DNA of 24,727 nucleotides from the NCBI GenBank assembly GCA_964597685.1, contig CAZQZC010000024.1, positions 1 through 24,727 of the forward strand, read 5' to 3'. Shown here piece by piece: positions 21,081 to 24,727 of this stretch. The notes under the pieces were generated by a model. The model saw only the letters and a list, made by a program, of their open reading frames with translations. It was not told the DNA's origin and did no database searches. A program made the translations under genes and the position numbers. Each line of letters opens with the position of its first letter. Positions within the stretch are counted from its first letter, which is position 1. The DNA is from JBCBTJ01 sp964597685. GTDB lineage: Bacteria; Pseudomonadota; Alphaproteobacteria; Caulobacterales; Hyphomonadaceae.

Positions 21081-22583
21081 TCAAATCAATCGATCAATAT
21101 TGATTATACCATGTCCATAGTCCGGGGAGAAGTTCGGCGTCCCGGCCATGCCCGCCGGCACGTCGGCGGTATCTATAAAATCTTCTTTCATCGCGACGAG
21201 ATCGCGATTGCCGCCGTTCTTTGCAAGCCAAAGCGCGCACGCCCCGGCCACGATGGGCGACGCCATCGAGGTTCCGGGCCACGCATCATAGTCGGTTTCA
21301 CGCACGATATCCTGGCGCCGAAAGCCGCCGGTTTGCGGATCTTGCACCTCATAATAGCCCTGATGGCCAGGATATGTCGGCAGTGTGGACCAGATCTGAA
21401 CCCCCGGCGCGGAAATAAACGCATGGACGCCGCCATTGGAGAAACTGGCGAAGCGATCGCGCGGATCTGTTGCGCAAACGGCAAGGACGCCTGGAATGGC
21501 GGCGGGATAGGAAATCGGCGAATTCCCAAAAACGTCGCGCTCGTTCCCCATCGCTGCGCAAATGGCGACATTGTTCTCGACGAGCGCAGCGAATAGCTCG
21601 GCTTCCGTTGAGCTGGGCGGGGCGGGGCCGCCAATGCTCAAATTGACCACATCCACATCCTCGTCGAGCGCCTCGCCCAAAGCGCGGATGTACATGTTTG
21701 GCTCAACAATAAAGCCGAACTCGCGCGCATGATCGCCACCGATCTTCACCAAGTTGATAAAAGCCGGCGTGTCGTTGAAAATCTTCTTCGCCAGGATGCG
21801 TGCGCGAGACACGCCCTCGACCGAGCCGCCGTTCTGATTAGACGCCACAATCCCCGCCACATGGGTCCCGTGACCGTTGATATCCAGCGGCCCCGATTGG
21901 ACGGAGGCAAACGGGGGCGCGAAAGAATAATCGTCTATCAAACCCGCCAAGTCGGGGTGCCCCTGGTCGATACCGGTATCAAGGACGGCCACACGCACGT
22001 CGGCGGAGGCGTCATAGGCGGCCTTTTTCTTCGCCGCTTCCAGGCCAAGCCGCTCCAGATGCCAGGGGCGAACCGCAGGCTGAGCCAAGGCCGGCATGGG
22101 CGCTCGCGCCGCCAGATAGCGCATGGGCACCCGCTCGACGGCGGCGATCTCCGACGACTTCGCCAAGGCGCGATGGGCTGAATCAATCCCTTTTGAATCA
22201 GCGATCCTTACGAGCATTCTGCCAGATAGAACGCGGTCTGAAACGTGGGCGTTTTGAACGCCGGTGACGGATTCGGCCACCGCGACTGCGCCATCCATCG
22301 GGCCCGCGCTCGCCATGCGAAGCGGGGCGAACACCTGGGCGGGGCGCCGCAAGGGCTCGACACCGCTCACCAATCCTCGCGCCATGAGGCCGAGGAGCGC
22401 GCTCTCCGAGACGTCGATATCGGCTGTTTCCGTGACGTCCGCACCCGGCAACGCAGCCGCAATACGCTCAGACGCTACGCCCCGGGAACTCGCCGCCGCC
22501 GCCGCCCGGCCTCGATAAGACTTGAGGCGGTCTGCGCCGGCCGCCATCGTGACGAACAAACAGTCTTCGTGATATCTGCCCAT
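21081..22583 (-). CDS. Subtilisin-like serine peptidase (S8 family), no signal peptide
   Basis: A 500-residue subtilase. The catalytic triad is D202 (AVLDTGIDQGHPDL), H238 (NGHGTHVAGIVAS) and S439 (GTSMASPIVAG), with oxyanion N347 (AAMGNE). Residues 1-190 are an N-terminal region with no signal peptide or membrane segment; its last part (about 100-159, ending MRYLAA) looks like an I9-type pro-region. The enzyme may therefore act in the cytoplasm or leave by a non-Sec route. It probably is not a housekeeping extracellular protease. GGGAG lies 8-9 nt before the ATG at 22583. The promoter has a perfect TATAAT and a near-perfect CRP site at 22662-22677. The next gene downstream is the small prodomain-like protein. 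Base composition near its 3' end is more AT-rich than its neighbours. Confidence 0.92.
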   Translation of the reverse strand: MGRYHEDCLFVTMAAGADRLKSYRGRAAAAASSRGVASERIAAALPGADVTETADIDVSESALLGLMARGLVSGVEPLRRPAQVFAPLRMASAGPMDGAVAVAESVTGVQNAHVSDRVLSGRMLVRIADSKGIDSAHRALAKSSEIAAVERVPMRYLAARAPMPALAQPAVRPWHLERLGLEAAKKKAAYDASADVRVAVLDTGIDQGHPDLAGLIDDYSFAPPFASVQSGPLDINGHGTHVAGIVASNQNGGSVEGVSRARILAKKIFNDTPAFINLVKIGGDHAREFGFIVEPNMYIRALGEALDEDVDVVNLSIGGPAPPSSTEAELFAALVENNVAICAAMGNERDVFGNSPISYPAAIPGVLAVCATDPRDRFASFSNGGVHAFISAPGVQIWSTLPTYPGHQGYYEVQDPQTGGFRRQDIVRETDYDAWPGTSMASPIVAGACALWLAKNGGNRDLVAMKEDFIDTADVPAGMAGTPNFSPDYGHGIINIDRLI

Positions 22584-22634
22584 CGCCTAACTCCCGATCC
22601 GAGCATCGCCGCACGCCACCCGAAAACCGCAAAT

Positions 22635-22640
22635 ATTATA
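22635..22640 (-). promoter_or_regulatory. -10 element TATAAT of the subtilase operon
   Basis: The minus strand reads TATAAT, a perfect consensus, 52 nt before the subtilase ATG. No -35 hexamer is visible 17 nt upstream (CAGGCG), consistent with an activator-dependent promoter. A start site near 22628 is implied. Confidence 0.6.
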
Positions 22641-22661
22641 AGGCAGAACACACGAATCGCC

Positions 22662-22677
22662 TGTGATCTCGATCACA
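22662..22677. promoter_or_regulatory. CRP-type binding site TGTGA-N6-TCACA
   Basis: TGTGATCTCGATCACA matches the CRP/cAMP receptor consensus at all ten core positions and is symmetric but for the centre. Its axis is 41.5 nt upstream of the start site implied by the TATAAT at 22635-22640, the classical class II activator position. Confidence 0.7.
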
Positions 22678-22800
22678 AAAGCCAGCCTGCTGGACGCCGA
22701 GGCCGTCGCCGTCTCGAGTAGCTATTTTTGGTCCTCAACAGCGGCAACGGTTTCGCCAGGCCGCGCGGGCGAACACAATTCTCGAACACCAGAGGCTGCA

Positions 22801-23499
22801 CTAGGCTCCGCGGAACAATCGAACGGCCCCGAGCAACCCGGCAAGCGCCGAACCGAGGCCGCCGAGCACGACGAACAGCGGATTGGCGGCTTGGGCCAGC
22901 GAGATCGCCTGGCCGACGCGGCTAACTTCAACGGCGATCGGACCTCGAAACGTGCGCACGGGGGTGGCCCCATCCTCGGTCATTGCGAAAATGTCTAGGG
23001 CGAGTTCGTGGTCGCCCGCCTGGGTCGGCGTGGCGCTCCAGCGCCATGTGTTCGCCGTCACCGACGAGACGGCCTGCGTTTCAGGCGATAGGGCCCTGAT
23101 ATCAAACGCGCCGCCCGACAGCTGCGCACGGATCTGCCGGGCGATCTGCGCCTCGCCTTCGACAATCGCCTGCACGCCCGGCAACGCGCCCGCCGCGCTG
23201 GCCGCACCGGTTGCATCGAGGCTCAGCGTCACGTCGAAGGACCGTCCGAACAACGCCGTCTCCGGCGCCTCATAGGCGATAGGCGCCCGCACCGGCTCAT
23301 TTGACGGCGCCGCGCTTTCCGGTCGAATGCTGCGCGTCGTGTCGTCCGGCGCCGCCAACGCGGCATCGCCATCGACGACCGACACCGCATCACGCACGGT
23401 CGATGTCGGCGTTTCAGGTTCGACGACGGCGAGAACGCCAATCGCGGCGACAGCCAAGCCCGCCACCAGCAAAACGATTGAGATGACGCGCCAGGTCAT
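22801..23499 (-). CDS. Hypothetical bitopic/periplasmic membrane protein
   Basis: A 232-residue protein I do not recognise. Residues 4-26 are a hydrophobic N-terminal segment (VISIVLLVAGLAVAAIGVLA), and residues 205-228 form a second one (NPLFVVLGGLGSALAGLLGA) followed by a short basic end. Between them are a disordered, Asp/Thr/Pro-rich stretch (27-75) and a domain of beta-like segments (RSFDVTLSLDA, AFDIRALSPE, HELALDIFAM, GPIAVEVSRV) that resembles an immunoglobulin-like or carbohydrate-binding sandwich. The topology would place that domain in the periplasm. A good GGAAGGAAA precedes the ATG at 23499. It lies 66 nt downstream of rlmB on the same strand. The 217 nt up to the subtilase contain the latter's promoter. 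Confidence 0.65.
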   Translation of the reverse strand: MTWRVISIVLLVAGLAVAAIGVLAVVEPETPTSTVRDAVSVVDGDAALAAPDDTTRSIRPESAAPSNEPVRAPIAYEAPETALFGRSFDVTLSLDATGAASAAGALPGVQAIVEGEAQIARQIRAQLSGGAFDIRALSPETQAVSSVTANTWRWSATPTQAGDHELALDIFAMTEDGATPVRTFRGPIAVEVSRVGQAISLAQAANPLFVVLGGLGSALAGLLGAVRLFRGA

Positions 23500-23565
23500 G
23501 CCGCTTTCCTTCCCCGAGTTCGTAGAAAAACGCTCTCTGGCCGTCTTATCAGACCTACGCCGTCC

Positions 23566-24324
23566 TTAGAACGCTCCACGCGACGCTTCGTAGAACGCAA
23601 TAGCCGCCGCGTTTGACACGTTTAAGCTCTCCATCTGCGGCGCGATCGGGATGCGCGCCAGAGCGTCGCAGGCCTTGGCGACCGCCGGGCGAAGCCCCTG
23701 CCCTTCGGCGCCCAGCACAATCGCCAAGCGGTCGACGCCGTCGCAAACCTCGGCAAGGGCCGCTTCTCCCGCGCCGGCCAAGCCGACCGTCCGCCATCCG
23801 GCGTCCGTCAAGGCCTCCAGAGCGCGGGCGATGTTGACGACCCGGCATTCCGCCACCGTTTCAACAGCGCCGGCGGCGGACTTCGCGACCACGCCCGTGA
23901 CCGGCGGCGCGTGGCGCGTCTGCAGCACCAAGGCGCCAACGCCGAACGCAGCCGCCGAACGAAAGATCGCGCCGAGATTGTGAGGATCGGAGACCTGGTC
24001 GAGGACGGCGATGCGTCCGGGGGCGGCCTCAGTCACATCTTCGAGCGGCTGAGGTTCGAGCGGATCCGCCTCAAGCGCGACACCCTGGTGCACCGCGCCA
24101 GGCGGCAAGAGCCGGTCGATCTCCCGGGCGGAGACGATCTCCGCAGCCTGAAGACCGAGGCGGCGCGCTGCATTGTCCGTCGCAACCAATCGATGGACGC
24201 GGCGGCGCGGATTCGCATGCGCGGCGGCGACCGCATGGGCGCCCCAGAGCCACGCCGGCCCCTGGTCAACAAACCGATCCGAACTGGAGGAATTCGCGCG
24301 GTTGCGCGCCTTAGGCTTGCTCAC
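23566..24324 (-). CDS. rlmB: 23S rRNA (guanosine-2'-O-)-methyltransferase RlmB, TrmH/SpoU family (GTG start)
   Basis: A 252-residue SPOUT methyltransferase expected to methylate the ribose of a conserved 23S rRNA guanosine using S-adenosylmethionine. The N-terminal substrate-binding domain (about 24-95) starts WLWGAHAV. The knotted catalytic domain shows motif 1 DQVSDPHNLGAIFRSAAAFG (N116, R122), motif 2 VLGAEGQGLR (E207) and motif 3 IPIAPQMESLNVSNAAAIA. Residues 1-22 are basic and Ser-rich. The start codon is GTG at 24324, with GGAG about 12 nt upstream. It is divergent from the tRNA-Tyr gene, an arrangement common in bacteria, where rlmB often neighbours this tRNA cluster. Confidence 0.93.
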   Translation of the reverse strand: MSKPKARNRANSSSSDRFVDQGPAWLWGAHAVAAAHANPRRRVHRLVATDNAARRLGLQAAEIVSAREIDRLLPPGAVHQGVALEADPLEPQPLEDVTEAAPGRIAVLDQVSDPHNLGAIFRSAAAFGVGALVLQTRHAPPVTGVVAKSAAGAVETVAECRVVNIARALEALTDAGWRTVGLAGAGEAALAEVCDGVDRLAIVLGAEGQGLRPAVAKACDALARIPIAPQMESLNVSNAAAIAFYEASRGAF

Positions 24325-24417
24325 TATAAGACCCGCTCCGGATCGCCGCCCCGTGCTGTTGCGGCCCTTGTGGCGGTTCGGATCGCCGGCGTCAAATGCG
24401 CCGACGCTGCACCCTTT

Positions 24418-24502
24418 GGAGGGGTGGCCGAGTGGTTAAAGGCAGCAGACTGTAAATCTGCCCGCATAGCGTACACTGGTTCGAATCCAGTCCCCTCCAC
24501 CA
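24418..24502 (+). tRNA. tRNA-Tyr (anticodon GTA)
   Basis: A class II tRNA with a long variable arm. Acceptor stem GGAGGGG (24418-24424) pairs with CCCCTCC (24492-24498), then discriminator A and encoded CCA (24500-24502). The D-loop contains GAGTGGTTAAAGGC, the anticodon loop is CTGTAAA with GTA at 24452-24454, and the T-loop is GGTTCGAATCC. Confidence 0.97.
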
Positions 24503-24675
24503 TTCTCCCGTGCGCATCGCCGACCGACCAACCCGATGCGCGGGTCCGGTCTGATCCGGGCGTCAAAGCCCAAAGGGCGGGAAGCGCAAAGTGGACATTA
24601 GGCCCACGACCCCGCACCGCCGGCCGTTCGCCCCTTGCCCCGGCGACCCGGCGGCGATACATGCACGGTCCCGGC

Positions 24676-24727
24676 GCGGGTATAGCACAATGGTAGTGCA
24701 GCAGCCTTCCAAGCTGAGGATGTCGGT
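24676..24727 (+). tRNA. tRNA-Gly (anticodon TCC), cut by the window end
   Basis: The 5' half of a tRNA: acceptor GCGGGTA, D-arm GCACAATGGTAGTGC and anticodon loop CTTCCAA with TCC at 24708-24710. It runs off the window before the T-arm. It lies 173 nt after tRNA-Tyr on the same strand; that spacer shows no clear gene or terminator. Confidence 0.92.

Noticed and set aside
24324..24662. A minus-strand open frame containing GTGFEPVYAMRADLQSA
   Set aside because: It is the antisense of tRNA-Tyr. This peptide is a known kind of false annotation produced by reading tRNA genes as protein.

Overview
The window looks like chromosomal DNA of a high-GC alphaproteobacterium, probably from the Caulobacterales/Hyphomonadaceae/Parvularculales side. 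The evidence is a clear MipZ division regulator, a perfect CtrA-type box (TTAA-N7-TTAA), GANTC methylation motifs near the mipZ and DD-carboxypeptidase promoters, a PHA phasin, a leucine-catabolic methylcrotonyl-CoA carboxylase and alphaproteobacterial DUF1489/DUF1499 genes. No insertion sequence, prophage, CRISPR array or plasmid gene was seen. Most of it is core genome with unusually tight packing.

Layout. 1-3.7 kb: a 2-oxoglutarate/Fe(II) oxygenase (+), an argE-arfB pair translationally coupled on the minus strand, and a secreted RcnB-like Gly/His-rich repeat protein (+). A 302-nt stretch follows (3444-3745). It holds two intrinsic terminators framing a 26-codon ORF whose ribosome binding site is complementary to the whole 3' tail of 16S rRNA. 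3.7-8.3 kb: an alpha/beta hydrolase (+) converging on clpS-clpA (-), then a DUF1499 gene and a phasin (both -). 8.3-11.8 kb: cell-cycle and envelope genes. A CtrA box precedes a D,D-carboxypeptidase (+), which converges on a two-gene operon of an unknown repeat protein and mipZ (-); panC (+) is divergent from that operon. 11.8-18.8 kb: a minus-strand run of mccA, a JmjC/cupin-like protein, a secreted unknown and DUF1489. Then a plus-strand pair (small membrane protein and methylglutaconyl-CoA hydratase) is wedged between mccA and the minus-strand mccB. 18.9-24.7 kb: a cNMP-domain patatin phospholipase (+) converges on a subtilase operon (-) that ends in a small protein resembling the subtilase's own pro-region. 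Then come a membrane protein of unknown function, rlmB (-), tRNA-Tyr and the 5' part of tRNA-Gly (+).

How the genes work together. ClpS/ClpA form the N-degron adaptor and unfoldase pair. MccA/MccB and the hydratase give two consecutive steps of leucine/isovalerate breakdown. MipZ and the D,D-carboxypeptidase concern division and the cell wall, and both lie beside CtrA/GANTC-like signals. The least conventional parts are the subtilase plus stand-alone prodomain-like protein, read from a promoter with the geometry of a class II CRP-activated promoter, and the mini-ORF with the maximal Shine-Dalgarno. All family assignments are from reading the sequence; no database search was run.
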